Shown here piece by piece: positions 9,288-24,100 of a stretch of DNA of 64,000 nt. Origin of the DNA: Sthenelais limicola (lineage: Eukaryota > Annelida > Polychaeta > Phyllodocida > Sigalionidae); the NCBI GenBank assembly GCA_942159475.1, contig OW804096.1, positions 128,268,941 to 128,332,940 on the forward strand, read 5' to 3'. Each line of letters begins with the position of its first letter. The first letter of the stretch is position 1. The position numbers and the translations under genes are program-made. Below the pieces are notes generated by a model. That model did not search any database. It was not told the origin of the DNA and saw nothing but the letters and a program-made list of their open reading frames with translations.

Positions 9288-11357
9288 CTGTAAAAACAAA
9301 ATAAACACTTTGAATAGACTGGAAACTGTTCAAATGAAACTTTCTTATAGACCTGTCTTTAAAAAGCACATTCACTTAGGCGCAAACGCAATCATACTTT
9401 CTAATTACATCAACTGCCGATGCCCTGATTGCCATAATTTCGCAAATCAAAGTAGCTATTGTCCAAAAAGCTATAGACGACGCAACATTCGGGCGGCCAA
9501 TTTACTTTCACATGGAACATTGATATATGCATTTTGTCAATGGGAACTGATAAGCGAGAAAGGAGAACATAATAAATTAGTATTTCACACACGGCTGCGC
9601 CCGACGCCTAGGGACCTTCCTCTCAACTCACTATCATGATAGCCGAAACTGACCCTCGTGAGAAAGCAATATTCAGTCGCGTGAGATGAAAAAGTTCGTT
9701 ATCTAAACGTATGTTTTAGCTAACAATATCTAAGTCCAGTACTGTGGACCTTTGCCATTGCCAGGGTCATTTCACATATTTTATTTCATGCGTGCATGTC
9801 GTGGTCGAGTCATGTAGCATGGCATGCATGTCACCAAAGAGGCATTGGTCAGTAAAGCTTGCGTCTGTAAGCATTCCCAAATGTTGCACGCAGTCATATT
9901 TGTAGTTAATTTTCTTTAGGGCTCAATGGGCTCATTCGCCGGGGCGTGTTAATACCAATATATACACTGGACATCTGACGAAGTGGAAAAAGCCACAATG
10001 AGCATACGTAAAACATGAGTCCACTGCGATTTCGAACTGTGAGAAAAAATAGGCTTATTTCGAAAGTGAACTGGCGCCAGAGCTTATGACACCTAACTAT
10101 ATTTCATACATGTGTGGTGGGGGAAATAGGCATGAGATTTTGATTAAGACCAGAGCATAATAAACAAATCACAATCTAGATAGAAAGGTTGTGCTTCGAC
10201 ACAGCAGATGATGAAAGTGATGGTCTATGTACAGTATTTGGGGCCTTGGTATTTCCAATAAATATACCCCTATCGCAAATATACACCTGCCCCTGTCATC
10301 AGACATCAGAATTGGGCGTCTTAACAATACGCTAGGCTTTCATCCCATCTCGCGTATCATACCTGAACTCTCTATGTCATTATTCACTCTCATTTACTGA
10401 TAATCATATATTGCTTCGTTTGTGCACCGAGCAAAAGGCCACAGAGAAAGATCGCACACCTTGTGAGAACTCTACTTGTAGGCCTAATGTCATATCTACT
10501 TGTTGGTAAGAATTAATGAATAGTCCTCAGACCATGTGAACCATTGGATATCGATATCTCCGCCGATTCATTCTTTGCATTTCTTTGGCCAAACCGTTAC
10601 AGCGGGAGATAAGGGGCGGGGAATACATATAAACATACTTCTTCTATCATCATCATCATATATGATATGCATGGTTAGGTTTCTTTGGAGGCGCTTTAAT
10701 TCAACGCGGACAATAGAATCAAAGCAAAAACTTACATTATATGCGAAGCTTTGAAAATGGATTCTTATACCTTTTTGGTTTGAAATTTATTGAGTTCGCA
10801 TCGCCTCGGGGTGAATGCGAACAAGTCATTTTAGATGTTTCCCAAATGATCAAGTGGTGATATCTTACAAAGGTACGCTTCTGCACGAAATACCCATGGC
10901 AGTTATGATTAATGGCTATGAATACCAGACAATAATGATCCTCACAGTGTGATGAAAAAGGGCACTGATACAGGTATCGAGGCCCCGAGGTGTGAGAGGG
11001 TGAGCGCCCTTTCTCATACAACCCCCTGATGTGGGTCAGAGTGAGTTTTAATGATTGCGATAAGAAGAGAGAAAGGTCACACGTAAATAATTCCGGTCAC
11101 CCCGAGAACAAAGGCGACCATTATTTTCTCCGCCTTAAGATGTCTTTCGACTTGGAAAAAACTCCTACCCTGAAACCTTTTGACGGCGCTTGAGGGGGAA
11201 AAATTTAAAAGGGGCAAACATTAAAAATCTACCCCACAACAGGATGTGTCTTAAGTCATTCAATCAGTGCTGATGTTGGTAGCAGAGCTGGGGGATCATG
11301 CAGGACACAAAAAAAGGGGAAAGTATGGATAAAATAATGAGAGGGGACATGATTGTT

Positions 11358-11389
11358 GGGGACAACCTGTATTCCCCGAGGTTGTCCCC
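11358..11389. repeat. Perfect 11-bp inverted repeat
   Basis: GGGGACAACCT at 11358-11368 is matched exactly by AGGTTGTCCCC at 11379-11389, with a 10-nt loop. It can fold as RNA from either strand. Confidence 0.6.
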
Positions 11390-14300
11390 TACATAGTAGA
11401 TGAGGTCACATAAATAGTATACTCGGACAACAACTCCCTGACCTTTGAAAATGCTATCCATACAAGAATTTATGCTGTGGCCGCTCGTCCAGCGATAAAT
11501 TATCTACCACGACCCCAGCAGTCCCGTGTTTCATTTGCCTTTCTTGTTGGCCATATGATCTCCCATGCTATCCGATGTCTGGTCAGACCATAAAGCTTGG
11601 CCCCATGGATCATCCCTCCTCGATCCGTCCACACCTCTGGTCATGATAAAGTTCACCCATCCAGTAATGCCTATCTACCTGTACAAGTTAATCATAATCA
11701 TCCCCACCACATAATGACAGGTGCAGCTGAGGGTATACAGTATCCATGCTATCGGTTATCTCTCCCCTTACCAGCTCATCCCTTGCCCCCTCGTCGAACA
11801 TGTTTCTTGGTTTAGCGAGGGCAACTTTGATATTCAGGCATTAACCTAACTATCGCTAGACGGCGGGCCTGTTTTGCCTCTCCTCCAGGCGATATGGCTA
11901 TGAGAAGTTAGAAGCTATCAAGCACAATTGGTGGCTGCGTGGGTTCTCCCACCTCCAGAACCCATTGCTCATCTAGAAAGACAATTATGAATATTCCATC
12001 GTATGATACCCTGCACGGTCTTTAGATAAGCAAACCAATATGAATGGTGACAGATGCACACGCTCGTATTTCACGAGTTTAAAATGGCAGTTGCGTGCTA
12101 GGGATCGGGTATCAATAATTAATGTTCATCTCGAATTCTTATTTTAATATTGAGTGCCCGTTCCAACATCAACCTCGCTAACGGATGGCAAACAATTGCC
12201 TTTGATTCTAAAATAACCCCGAGGATCAGCCCCGTGGGAATTGAGTGGATAAATGGGGAATATGGCTTCCGGGCGTTCTAGTGGCATTGCATGACTTTTC
12301 GGTAGTGGGGCGTTTAATGGAAAAACATGCGTTCATGTCCTGTATGACCCTACGGACCCGGGCGACGACCGAGGGTCTAAGGGGCAAGGTGTCCTCTCCA
12401 TGATAGGAAACCTTTGAGATTAGTTTCATAAAATGAACACAATCCCAAGATTGCATGACACCAAGTACTCGTTACCAAGGGACTGCCATGATAATGGGAT
12501 GATTTGGGCAACGTCCCCAGAGTCCATTAGATACGCAATATGATCATTTATATCTTTTCGCCATTTTTTTCAGGTTCGACAATTCGGTTGATATTGCGAA
12601 CCCGGGGCAATGACTCCCATTACTAAGGGTAGAGTTCGATTTTTCTTTTATATTTTCAATGATACTTTACTGTTGATGCCATTTTTGTTTGTTTATATAT
12701 TCTGCTTTACTTTCATGTATTAGATGTTCTTAGGTTTCCCTGTATGTTCCTTGAATAAAACCGACTTTGCCAATAGTTCCTGAGGCTGACATTCAAATAT
12801 AGTTTATACACTTGCATTCCTTGTAACCAACAAATGGGTTTTCCGCACTCCTTTGGTCAAAAATGCCTAAGGCAAACAAGTATGGACTCTCTGGCACGGA
12901 GAAACCTTCTCACACACATCAAAGAAAAAAAGAAAAGGGATTTACTATTGTGTACAAAAGGCTTGTAGGCCAGGGACGTTTTCTATGATACACATGGTTT
13001 ATGTCATCCAAAGATATGTTTAAATATTTTTGTCCCACAAAAACACACCACCACCGCTATAATACAATTTTATAGCAATCTCCCTATCGTTGCCTATCTA
13101 AAGAAACGAATCACTTAATTGGGCAGGATCTCCTGTATTACGACCATAAAGAATTGCAATAAAATACTTAGACTCTCAGGAGCATTCTATTCTGTCTGAG
13201 AAGACCAGAGGGTTACATCACTACTTTTCACGGATCACCCATGTGTATAGCCGAGGCCAGACATCCCCAGAGAAAGGTGTTCAAGCATACCCTTGGTAGG
13301 ATACTTTCCATAGCTTTAATTCAATTGTGGGAGTTTCCGTCCAATAGAGACCTCTATCGAGTGCTAAATACAGTTTAATGATCAAACTACGAAGCAAAAG
13401 TGATAGCGCCAACAAAAGGTTTTCTTTGATGTCACCCCTGAGAGGTGTACGAGTATTTTATTGTGGGGCGTTCGAGCAGAACCCAAGCACAGACCAGCCG
13501 CCACACGGGAATAATACTGGTAACATCTTCAAAATAAGGCAATTTAATGTGGCGAGAGATGATAGCAGCAAGCCTAAAACACAATGCTTTTATCGGAACT
13601 CCATCACTTGTTAGAATCGAGCAATTGCCATATTATTGGTCCAATCTAATAGGTAAAGATCTCAAGCAACACCTGATCTAAAGCAAACAGGCTTTTGACC
13701 TGGCTCATTTTTATTTAATGGTATTCTAAGGGCGCACTATTTTAGAATATAAGTGAGGAATGGCATTTATTGTGGATGCTGACAAGGGAACTGAACCAAT
13801 ATAACGATAAATACCCACATAAATATAATGTCCAGGTGTCAAAATGCCTTGGTTCATTCTGAGATTTCGCTCAAAGATTTGCTAATATATTTGAAATGAC
13901 TTTTCATTAATTGCATGCAAGATCCACAAATAGAGTTAACACATATATATGCAATGCGACAGGCAATGTTCACGATGGGTATTAGAAGGGAATCGGGAAT
14001 CAATATAACGTGGCGCCTGTGTCACCTAAAAGATTAATTACATGTACGAATCTAGTGCCAAGGATTTCCAATGCGGGACATTTATAAATGGATAGCGACG
14101 CTAATCATCTGTTATTTGCGTTCAAGGCCACAGCAAATTAATGTACCTACACCGGCCATCTTCATAGACCGGTACATGCATGATACATATCGAAGTGGTC
14201 ATCAAATGTACCAAAGATTGACATGTTATTTTATGCGGTAGATGGCTATAACATTACATTTAAAATAAGAAATTCGCGTCACAGAACAATACAGGACAAC

Positions 14301-14907
14301 AACCAGAACTCCAAGTCCTCAATAATACTATGTGTTATTCATGAGGTTGTTTTGTCAGGGGGTTTTGGAACGTGAAAAACACTATAAACATACAAGATGG
14401 TGACCTGAGATCCTATATTTTGCACAATTCTAACCCTGGCACAAAATCAGGTTAATCGATTACTAATAAAATCTCAATGAAAACATGTTTTGTTATTCGA
14501 CCACGACCGTCCCTTCCTATATACACTCATCGCATCATACATCTGTTCCTGTCATGCAAGAAACTGAAATGCACATAAGTATACCAAATTCGGGTTCCTA
14601 AATGTCAAAATAGAAGGACGCGGTGTTTTATATGGCGACAGATGTATTGTCTTCCCTGGGTAACAATTGGATTGGTTTTACCGACAGCATGACGCTTGCA
14701 TTGCGTGGTATAATTTCTAGCCCCAGGCCTCTGCGAATCCTTAACCCCTTTTGTCCATCAGTTTGCCATTCCCCCTGCGCATTTAGACACATTAACCTAG
14801 GCGTCAAGGTAATTAAGACCCCGAGCCTCATCATATTAATACTTGACAATATGCAATTGTTGTTGACTCAATCGCCTCAGTGATATATTGGCTAAGTGAC
14901 TAGGTAG

Positions 14908-14921
14908 TCACCAGGGGGCAG
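14908..14921 (+). promoter_or_regulatory. Strong CTCF-like motif
   Basis: TCACCAGGGGGCAG matches 13 of 14 positions of the CTCF core consensus CCASYAGRKGGCRS. It is the best such match I see in the window, in plus orientation. Confidence 0.35.
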
Positions 14922-17900
14922 ATTTGAGAGGGCTGTTTGTTTTTGCCCTCCCCCTCCTGGGATCCCGACCTCTCTTGATATGAAACAGAAGACCGTGTGA
15001 TCATCGTGCCTGTCACGGAAATCTAAAATACGCTGAAAATTGTAATTCGTCCCAGTTCAGTGGACCATTGTAAATGACATTGTATATATGCCTTATGGGT
15101 GTACATACTCAGATATTACATGGAATGTGGCGGGAGGGTGGGTGTGGGTGACTTTTAAAATATTCGACCTCATGCTGATTCTAATTATTGTTCATTATCC
15201 TACATGAATTGTGGAGAACAATTGAGACCAGAGGTTGCAAAGACAGGCCATATGACTTCAGTCATCACCAACTTTCCCAGTGAAAGGCGGCAGATCTATC
15301 TTCCATTGGGATCCTTTGTGTTTGTGGCCCTGTGGTATTTTGGCGGATATGAAAATTAATATGCACAATGAAATTCATGCCCATAGTAATGACAGGGCTG
15401 GCACACCTTTGTCTGTGGGAAAGGAAAATTTAATCTGCACAATATGTTCTGCTGTTAGTCATTAATACATCCCGGTACTATGCAACAGAGGAATATGAAA
15501 TTAGCTTTTATAAGGCGATGGTAACTGCGGTTCGATTATATGGAGCGTTACCTTCAACCTATTATTATTAACACAGGTAGCCTCGCTGCCCTGTTAATTA
15601 TTAATGGTATATACCATATCATATACGCACGGCAAGGGGTTGACAAAAGGCTGACACTGCCAATTATGACTGGTAAAAAATAAATCCCCTTAAATGTGAG
15701 ATGCGAAAAGGGGACGCGGGTGTGTGTGAGTGGGGGGGGGGGATGAAATGCTGCCGATATAGCATTGAGAAAGTGGGAGAAAGGTATAGGAAAGTAGTGT
15801 CGGAGATTAGAACGAACTTCTAGAGGGCATGTCGCTTTGTTTTCTATCATTATTACATGCGTCCTTGTAGGGTGGAGCAAGAAAACAAGGCGCATGTGAG
15901 GCACGTTAAGAACTGACTGGGTCTGTTCTCGTACCATCAGCTGTGTTTATTTGATTCGTTCCTCAGTCAAGTCATAAGTCGCCGAGAAAACAGAATTGCT
16001 GGCCTTACATTATTGTGGCAAACGAAGTGCCCAATAGGAGACAGGCGGCCTGAGGGAATCTCAACAGATACCGAAAAAAATCTCGTTTGTGCCATAATTC
16101 GAAATGCTGCGTGGCCAATTCCAGGGAATACGGGAGTAGAGGCCTTTTGAATGGCATGCTGAGAAACGAGAGTATTGGTCCATGCTGTCCAGATGTGGTC
16201 TAGCACCAAGAGAATATTAGCACACAAAAAACATTTGTATTCAAATATATCTGCGCCATTAAAAATACTTCAAATCATAACAGATTATCCGCCAATTCTG
16301 TCGATGAAGACTCATCGAATGTAAAAGAGAATGACTCTTTTCTTGTAAACTAAAAGATATACTATAGTCATGCCGGATGTGGAGTAAGATATTTCTTATG
16401 AATTCTTTTCTTATCATTTATTATAAGAATGGCGAAAGTCGCCTCTAAGGGGAAATGGGAATACCGGTATAACTAGTAATTCATATATGTCATATTTGAT
16501 TTCTAGCTATAGATCTCACTCCTGTCATCTACATCAAATCGTACGTATAGATGCAGAAAGAAGCACTTCTTGAAATGAATAGACTCACGAGAGGGTACAT
16601 AAATCAGACATGATGGGATGTGCAGGACAAAAGGAGCTCACGGGTATGCTAATGCACCGAGTAACTTCGGCAATGGCATGTATTAAAAGCAGTCAGGATT
16701 CGCTATGTATATACGAACATAAAGACGGAGGAAATAAACACTATGCAAGCATAAACATCTTGGTCTAATATATCATACACCGAGGACTCAAACGTCTGGT
16801 GGGCGGGATAGGACTGCCTTAAACTCCCGAGGAAAATTCTGATGGCATTAATGTTTATTGGAACAACTGCCGCAACATCTCCGAGAAAAAATACCCACAC
16901 AACACAAAGCTTTATTTCTAGTATGAGACCATTACACAGATGGCTGGAAACTGAACATAGTCCATGAGAATGATAAGGAGATGGGGATTATTCGGTGTAA
17001 GATAAATGGAGGAATTATATATAGCTTTACCAGGGGGATGTCGGTCAGGCATGGAGTAGCTCCCAGTCTGGAGATGAGCGCTATATATCCTAGTGTGTAT
17101 CCATTATGACCGATTCCCAAAGAAAAACAACAGATATAGATTGTTTTGAAACATTGTACAGTTTTGTATACTAAGCACTATCGCTTTTGCACCATTTTTA
17201 CACCCAAGAAAAAAACATCTTGAGCATCGTTCGGAGTCATCCCAAGAACCACACATGCACCGGGTAAGAAATTAGTTTTGGGCGCCCATCACTTAGAAGT
17301 ATGAACATAAAAGTATAAGTAAATGCCATAGAAATCGAGATGAAAGGCCGCTCAGAAATTAAACAAAGATATATACACCTCGCCGAGAAATATGCTTTTA
17401 ACGACGGTGGCGCATATAAAGTGGCCGACTGTAAATCCTACTCGGGGGATGCTGTATCTAGTTACCATTTCTGCTCGGGTAACTTAACTTTGCCACATTC
17501 TTATAAAGCGAGTGGTGCATGAAATCAGAGACGACTGCGGTTTGGCTGGCGAGCCGGGCTGAGCTGGCTTATTTTGTGCGATCACAAGAGCTGCTCTGAC
17601 AGGACAAACAGATGCGCAGATAATGTGCAGGGCGATAATGGGGAAGATAGCGAGCTGCTATGAGCCGCTCGCATACTTGGCTCAAACCATACATCACCGT
17701 GTTGTCATCAGACGTGCAACTCATCCCCCTACAAAGCTGCTTCCCTGATTTATCTCAGCGCATTACAACGGATATGCACTCGTAGAAAATATGCACAACA
17801 TGCTCTTCAATGCAGCCAATAGATCCATGTAGGCTATGTTCTCTCTTTTATTGAGACACCTCAAATTTTCCCTCTCGTAGATCCGTAACATCTTTTTTTT

Positions 17901-20135
17901 ATTCACTTTTAGACCTATGTGTACAAGGATCCTCGCATGCTTTCAAAGATAACCAATCTTGCCGACGGTTAGCGATATCCTCGGTGATTTATTCAATTAG
18001 CTTCAAGGTGATACGGGGATTAACTTGGATATTCATGCCTCACTTTTCAGCAGCCTCATCGGGTAACATTCACTTACACACAGAAAAAAAGTCCTTCTCG
18101 TCTACAACTTCATGAAGCATGAACGAGGGAGCATGTGTCAAGAGCATAAATTACTATAAAGATAATGGGAATAAATGGCTAAGATATAACTTAATTTTAA
18201 CAGTACATAGACCCCATAGACTCTATATACATCAACAGAATCCCTCTATAAAGGCTCGAACTGTACAGGAATGTTTTCGTGGGTGCTGTTTTAGGAATTG
18301 AAACCATGTAAATTCCTCCGGCGTGGAACCGTAACGGTGAATGTCTTGGAGTGACCGGAAAGTGGCATAAGTTTTGGTATCACCTATAACACACCTACCA
18401 CCGTGCATAGAACATTACCTGAGCCTATCTGCCCCTATCTGATATCAAAAGTAGATATGATCAGATTGTTATCAACCAACCTGACGTACACCTGTGGTCT
18501 GTGTTGGCCCTTTGTCTCAACCCCTCACCTCCAGGGCTGCTATCACTAACCTTAGGCCTCCAAGCATCACACTATACCCACATAGCAAGACAAGGCTGTG
18601 AAACCGACACCGTCCATATCCAGATTTATTTGTCTGTTTATCTATATACAAGACTAGTCACATCCATGATATATCCAGACAGATGCATCTTTATGGCGTT
18701 ACCATCAGTGCCTGTTATTCTGATGAGAAAACACTGCTTAATTCTGTTACAAAATCTATTTTTACAAATCGCACCCTTCGCACACGAGTTTGGTATTCAC
18801 CTGGCATGTCGGGTGCGCAGCTATAAAATCCTGGCTGATGCGCTGAAGAGAAAAGAATAGATTAATGGTATTGCTTAGATCATTTTGTACTGTCTGGATG
18901 TGAGAAAGAGAACATAAAGAGCGAGGACTTTAGTATCTCAACGAGGCAGTCCATCATTTTATAGCCGTGGCCACCCCAGAGAACCCAATGTACACATTTT
19001 CTTCACATGAACGAGCAAGGGAATTCTCTCCATTCGCCTCGCATAAATGCTTAATGAATCCGCTAACCACATTTATCTATGGAATAAATGAACTCACGGT
19101 ATGCCCGACATGTGGTGAAAAAATCATCCATGACAAGTTAGGAATTATGCAATCATTAGCACAGACCTTGTGGCACTAATTTTGTTTAAGCGTAATATCA
19201 GTAGGAAAAACAATTGCATTCTTTGCTTACTGAATCATATTACATATCAGTGTTATATGATCTGGTGTTGAAGTCCGGTATATCGATTTTTTTCCGCAGA
19301 ATATAGTAAGTTGATTATGATTTACCACAGCCCCGCGCCGGATGGAATATTACATCAGAGTATAAAGGTTTGTCCCTGACTGATTGTGCTACGAACAAAA
19401 GGGGATGAGAAAGGGAACATATGCAGTTTGCTTCCTCCATAGCCATGCGAATAATCATTCAGCATCGATAAACCACGCCTAAATATGTAGTGTCTAATGG
19501 CTGGCTTGATTTGCCTCTGACTAGCATGAGAGACATGGCATGTACATATAATGCTGACCCTAGTACAAAGAAACAAAATCCTTGTTCGTCCTTGAAACAT
19601 ATGACGCTGTTGCTAGGGTGGTGACCCTCCCCGATGCTCTCATGACCCTGCTTCCTCTGTCTCTTTATAGCCGACTAAAAACTTTTATGTCTGTGAGAAT
19701 CAATTGTATTTCACCCCAACCCAAAGGGCCACTAAACCAGACAAGGTTTTAAGTTGGTAGAACTGGAAATCGACCGTAATATATGTCTTGGTATCAGGAA
19801 ACAATATGGCGAAACAATAGACAAGGAGGAGAAGGGGTGGGGGTGGGGAGTAAACTACCATACTATTATTCCTTTCGTAGCAATATCGAGAGTTATCTGC
19901 ATGCGGAGTAGTTGGTGGAGGGGTTTGGGGAGGGGGGGGGGGGGTTAGACGGAGGATGGGATGATGTGATCTATATAAGGGAGACCCATTCGTTGGTCGG
20001 CATTCCTTTTTCTTTGCTCCATTAATCATAGCCATCATGTGGCGCAACCTCGACCCTCTGATGACATTCACATGTGGGGGGAATCACAGAAGAGCAGAAG
20101 CGGGCTGAACATCCCGCAGATTCAATCAGAAATAA

Positions 20136-20951
20136 AAGCATCTGGTGGCGTCTGCCATAAATTGGTGGCGCTGTCATCTACCTCCATGTAGAAGGAGGTG
20201 GAGGACTAGGAGAGGGAGAGGAGGGAGAGATCAGGACTCATCCCGTCCAACTACTATACGAGTAGCAAACAGAGGCAAATCAATTAAGTGGATTTCTTCC
20301 TCTCCATCCATAGCTTCTGCCCCTCCCCCTTCTCCCCTCCACGGGGTCAGATATAATTCCCAGCTGATGGAATCTGCAAGGCACGCGACCTCATCATATT
20401 TCATTCAGGGCAATGCAATATTCAAACGGGGATCATCTTTGAGGGGACAATTATTTTTTTTCTGTTCCTGTCTGTCTTTGGGTTGCGTTTCTTTTCATCC
20501 CATATACCTTTATTGTCATAACCGCAGATTGCCTCAATGGCTATTCCGATTTGAAAACATGCCCCCTCGTCTTAGGGACGCCAGGATTCATCCGGAGAGA
20601 AACCTTCACACAGATGTTGCATGGCCTATATTATACATTCGGGACTCCCAAGACCACTCTTCTAAATACCTCAGTCTTAGATCTTTCTTCTATGCTCACC
20701 CATTACAAGCCCCTCTAGGAAAGCAACACCATGATTTTAATATCAGAAATTTCAAAACAATCACAAGTTATAGTGGACAGATGGGGTGCTGGCAGCGGGG
20801 GCGATCTATTTCTCTTTGTTGGTACATACCAAGGCCCAAGGATAAATTTCCTGCGTATCCTGAGTTTTTCCATGGGCCGAACCTGAAATGTTCTCTTGAT
20901 ATCATAATTTCAAAACAAGAATGGAGTGATGGGGAACAGCTGGAGGTCTGA
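20136..20951 (+). other. Unexplained 272-codon open frame in a GC-richer patch
   Basis: The frame is open from the TAA at 20133 to the stop at 20949-20951. The first in-frame ATG is at 20367, leaving a 194-residue ORF. The upstream part is rich in Arg, Ser and Pro; the rest contains a short Phe/Cys-rich hydrophobic stretch and no motif I recognise. There is no clear promoter or poly(A) signal, and no splice partner could be assigned. It is about twice as long as the next-longest unexplained frames in this window. The patch at about 20.1-21.2 kb is GC-richer than its surroundings, which lowers stop-codon density and may explain it. It could instead be an old mobile-element fragment, an exon of an unannotated transcript, or chance. 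Confidence 0.15.
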
Positions 20952-21199
20952 GGAGGCCCGATGACCCTGGAGGGGTTGATGAGGGGTACCTACAGATGTC
21001 GCCACTGTCTACAGGACCTCTCCCTCCCCAGCTTCCGGTCCCGATTCATCCGGGACCTTCCAGCCAGATGGGAAGATCAAAGCCTTCACACCTTGGTCTG
21101 CCCGTCAACGAACCTAGTAACTAACCGAGGGGCTCTTATACTCTGCATAGCTATCTTGCCCTATCGCCCATAGGTATACAACTTTGGGGTAGATGATTG

Positions 21200-24100
21200 C
21201 TGCCTCGCAACTGGCAGAACATACTCCCCATTTGCTCCTCCTTTCAAAAAAGTGTCTTAAAAAACTATTAGTACGAGTCAGAAGTTATACATTTTTTTTA
21301 CCAGTAGACTAATGTCTACATATCTCCGGTCCCAATCCTATTTATTTTAAACGCTCCTGTTAAGAAGCAGATGCCCGTATCATCTTGCTTCTGCCCTCTA
21401 TTGTTTAATATATCAGGAAACGAATTCCAAAGTTATGTCAGACTGTCAGCAAATTAGGAACAGTGGTTATATTCAAAGCAAGTGTATTGGCAGGATGGAT
21501 GAGTGAAGAAAGGTAGAAATGCAAAGCAAAATTTTAGTATTTTTTTCATATGACTATTTCTTTCTATACATCCTTCTAGTGCGATTTGACTGCTTTTTAA
21601 TGGAGATAAAACAATAGTCTAGGAATTATGAGTAGCCATATTCGCAGCAAGATATCCACAGAAATCTTATTGAATAGAGCGACATACATCTATGTCGGTC
21701 AGTTTATCTATGTGTATTCACCTCGCCTGCTCAAGTATACATTCAGGCACGAATCTGTTTATGTGCTCCGACACATTCGTTCCAAACAAACAAGAAAAGA
21801 GAATGTTTGTTGTACATCTCCTTCCCACAGGTATTGTGCTCAGATTTGACTCCTTGTTTCCCGAATCTCCGGCCAGGTGACTGAAATCATCCAAGTGCAA
21901 ATAATACATATCCATATTGAATGACAGTATGGCGAAATGCACTAGCACAGGATGAATAGGTGCAACAAGCGGAAGCTTGCAAAGACGGTTCGTTGACAAG
22001 AGGCATCCCCAATACAAACAAATGGAAAGTCCTTCTTGTACCTGTCAAGTATTCTTCATTATTTCCTACATACTATTGTATTGGACAGATTGGTGATAAG
22101 CCCGTCAATACCCGCCCGCCCAGCATGAATTTGATGGTAGCCAAGCAGGACACGGTCGCAGTTTTAATGCATTGTTGTATAGAAAAACCAACGGGGCTTT
22201 GTGATGTCTCCATTAGACAATTAAATAAACAGGCTTCATCAAATCCCTCTCAGGAATATTCCCCCGGGCAAATGAGATGTTGATTGGAGTGCATTCAAGA
22301 CCTTTTGTATACCGTTATCAAGCTTGATAAGACTTAATTGGGGTACTTAGAGCGGATGATCCCTACTTTATTTAGTGGAGTTTTCTGGCGGCCAACAATA
22401 GATGTCAATCACACAATCCAAACGTACAGAGCGCGTTCATAATGGCAGGTCGATGGTATGTCCGGTTACAGTCTATAACAGGGTAAGATTTATTTAAAAG
22501 ATAAAGGTAAGATCTCCCAATGGAATACAGTGATCGGCGGCTCCTTGTTAAAATAAATATTGTGACATTTGTGTGGCAGATTGAGAGCCACTTTATTAAG
22601 AAATCCATGATACATGAAAAAAAAGAAGAATTCCATTATATGTATAATATGCGTCATATGGAGGTACATTACAAAACCTTTTTTTCTCAGATTGTTTTCA
22701 TGAATACACCTAGAAGTTGGACGCTCTGTATTTGCAGTAATGTGGAGCGAAAGGAAAACAATAGTAATAAGTCTTTCCTCGAAGGGAACAGTTCTTGTAT
22801 AATTTACATATTCATTATACTTAATCAACTCTGGACAGTAAGCCATCTCATATTTCTCTATAGGATCGAAAGTCATTATCGATTATGGTAAAATACGGTA
22901 ATAGCAGACACTAATTTTGAAGCAGAAAGACTATTTTGAAGGGAAAAAACCAAGAGCGTCGATTAGAGTGCCTAACCATAACTCTATCAGATAATTAGCA
23001 CTAGTTGGGGAGTTGCTTCCCCGATGAAAGTCTTAGCCTTAATGTGGCCTTTTTTTGAGCATGGTCCTCTGGGTTATTCAGCAATGAGTGTCAAGATGCC
23101 GACGTTAATGTGCCTTAAAGCCAGACAGGCAATGTTCTGAGGAGATGAGAATGTGTTGGAGCCAGGCCCGATGCGCCACAAACTCCATCCTAAGGGAGCA
23201 ACTATCAAAGCCACAGTAACCATTCCAACGGAAAGCAGGAATTTACCACCTGGGCAACCGGTAATTTATTTACCTTCGTCTCCCCTAAGACAATTCTTTT
23301 CTCCTTCCCCGACTTCGAGTTGAGATCAGAGGAGCCAATTTGGAGGACATTATAATGAAGACTTATTGTATGCGAGTTTACTGTTAATTTGCTGCAAATA
23401 CCCTTTGCCTCTATTAAAAGATTTAAAATCCCAGTGGTGCATGCCAGGGAAGGATTAGTGAGAATAATGAGTGCAATTTGTGCCATCGGAAGTTTATTTG
23501 GCTGCCTGCGCATGCCCAGTTGGACTTTTCGGCAAAGGCGAGGCTATGAGGCAGAAGATTCGGAGCAAGTGACTGCCAATGGGCACCCGCTTAACTTTCT
23601 AAACAAGTATGAGCGTCAACAATAGTATTACCTTTCAGGGTCTGCTAATCTAGCTTTTCATTGTTAGGAGATGCGCTCAATACACCGAATATGCAATTAG
23701 TGGGTGACACTTATCTATTTAACACCTCAGGATATGAATTTCTATTAGAGCGATATAGAAGTGAATCATATTTTTTATTTCATGTCGGGTATCATTAATC
23801 ATGTTATATCCTTGCATATAATTCATTAGGCGCTGTACGGTATACACAAATTGAATGACATAAGGACAGTTTGCCATGGTTGATTTCCAACAAGGTATGT
23901 AATAATAAACTCTATTGTGAATCAGCCATTGTGTGTTATAACGGTAAATACACAATTTTCTTTTTACAGGGCAGCGCTTCATATGATTAGTGACGCCTCA
24001 TTCCCTGCGGTCATTTCATTTGCGCGTCACAATTTTGATGGTTAACCCCGCGTCCAAATGCTTTTTGCCAGTCATAATTTGGAAACAGGGATGATAATCG

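Larger units (their letters stand above)
9288..20100. other. Giant intron, block 9.3-20.1 kb
   Basis: This block is AT-rich non-coding DNA. It holds a perfect 11-bp stem hairpin (11358-11389), a strong CTCF-like motif (14908-14921), a G11 run (15732-15742) and a G-rich run (19932-19944). Short open frames are scattered on both strands and none resembles a known protein. Confidence 0.7.
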
